Origin: Prevotella sp.
GTDB lineage: Bacteria > Bacteroidota > Bacteroidia > Bacteroidales > Bacteroidaceae
Reading direction: 5' to 3'
Assembly: GCA_029054825.1 (NCBI GenBank)
Contig: JAIDEM010000126.1
Span: 1-36,851 of the forward strand
DNA: 36,851 nt
The notes below the pieces were generated by a model. That model did not search any database, was not told the origin of the DNA, and was given only the letters and a program-made list of their open reading frames with translations. How positions within the stretch are numbered: position 1 is the first letter of the stretch; every line of letters begins with the position of its first letter. Positions 36,658 to 36,851 of the stretch are shown piece after piece. The translations under genes and the position numbers were made by a program.

Positions 36658-36851
36658 TTAGTTATTCCTTTTTTCTTTCTCTACAAGGTTGTAATATTTC
36701 ATGCACACCTCTTTCGGCGGCATGTTACTGCACTCCCTGTTTGTGTGAGGGCAGATGAATAGATGCTTTGGTGGTAAGAGTATATATCTCTTCTCCTTAT
36801 TAGACATCTCCAGTTCAAATTTATCTTGCAGACGAAAGCGGATAGCGGAAA
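36658..36851 (-). CDS. 3' end of an upstream phage gene (truncated by the window edge)
   Basis: Open minus frame to the edge: ...SAIRFRLQDKFELEMSNKEKRYILLPPKHLFICPHTNRECSNMPPKEVCMKYYNLVEKEKRNN*. Confidence 0.55.
   Translation of the reverse strand, partial: SAIRFRLQDKFELEMSNKEKRYILLPPKHLFICPHTNRECSNMPPKEVCMKYYNLVEKEKRNN

Larger units (their letters stand above)
16673..36851. mobile_element. prophage (left part; right end outside the window)
   Basis: tRNA-adjacent integrase followed by a long co-directional minus-strand tail/lysis gene block. Confidence 0.85.

Overview
The window looks like a Bacteroidales (Prevotella-like) chromosome carrying the left part of an integrated siphovirus-like prophage. 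Bases 1-16.4 kb are mostly host genes on the + strand: an OLD/AAA15-type ATPase with an overlapping partner gene of unknown function, a nucleoside-recognition (Gate) membrane protein, ftsX, a DUF3098-like protein, uppP, truB, queA, folK, a CCA-adding enzyme, aroA, a PorW/SprE-like TPR protein and a PorX-like response-regulator/PglZ protein. A tRNA-His with a good Bacteroidetes promoter follows at about 16.6 kb. Next come a triple direct repeat and a tyrosine integrase. From 18.1 kb to the right edge there is a long minus-strand late phage region: a large tail protein, fibre-like proteins, holin, GH19-type endolysin, an independently transcribed ClpP/SDH-like protease cassette, a candidate unimolecular spanin, a low-complexity protein cluster with its own promoter, and several small unknowns. 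Capsid, terminase and replication genes and the right attachment site are not in the window. Best candidates for undescribed biology are (i) the two-gene ATPase + partner cassette at 557-2388; (ii) the inverted-repeat-flanked protease cassette inserted between endolysin and spanin at about 24.38-25.62 kb; (iii) the promoter-driven cluster of Gly/Cys/Arg-rich proteins at 21.2-23.7 kb; (iv) the recurring C-terminal 'EIDxI' tag and duplicated C-terminal modules in the fibre-like proteins. All product calls come from reading the translated sequence; no database search was run.
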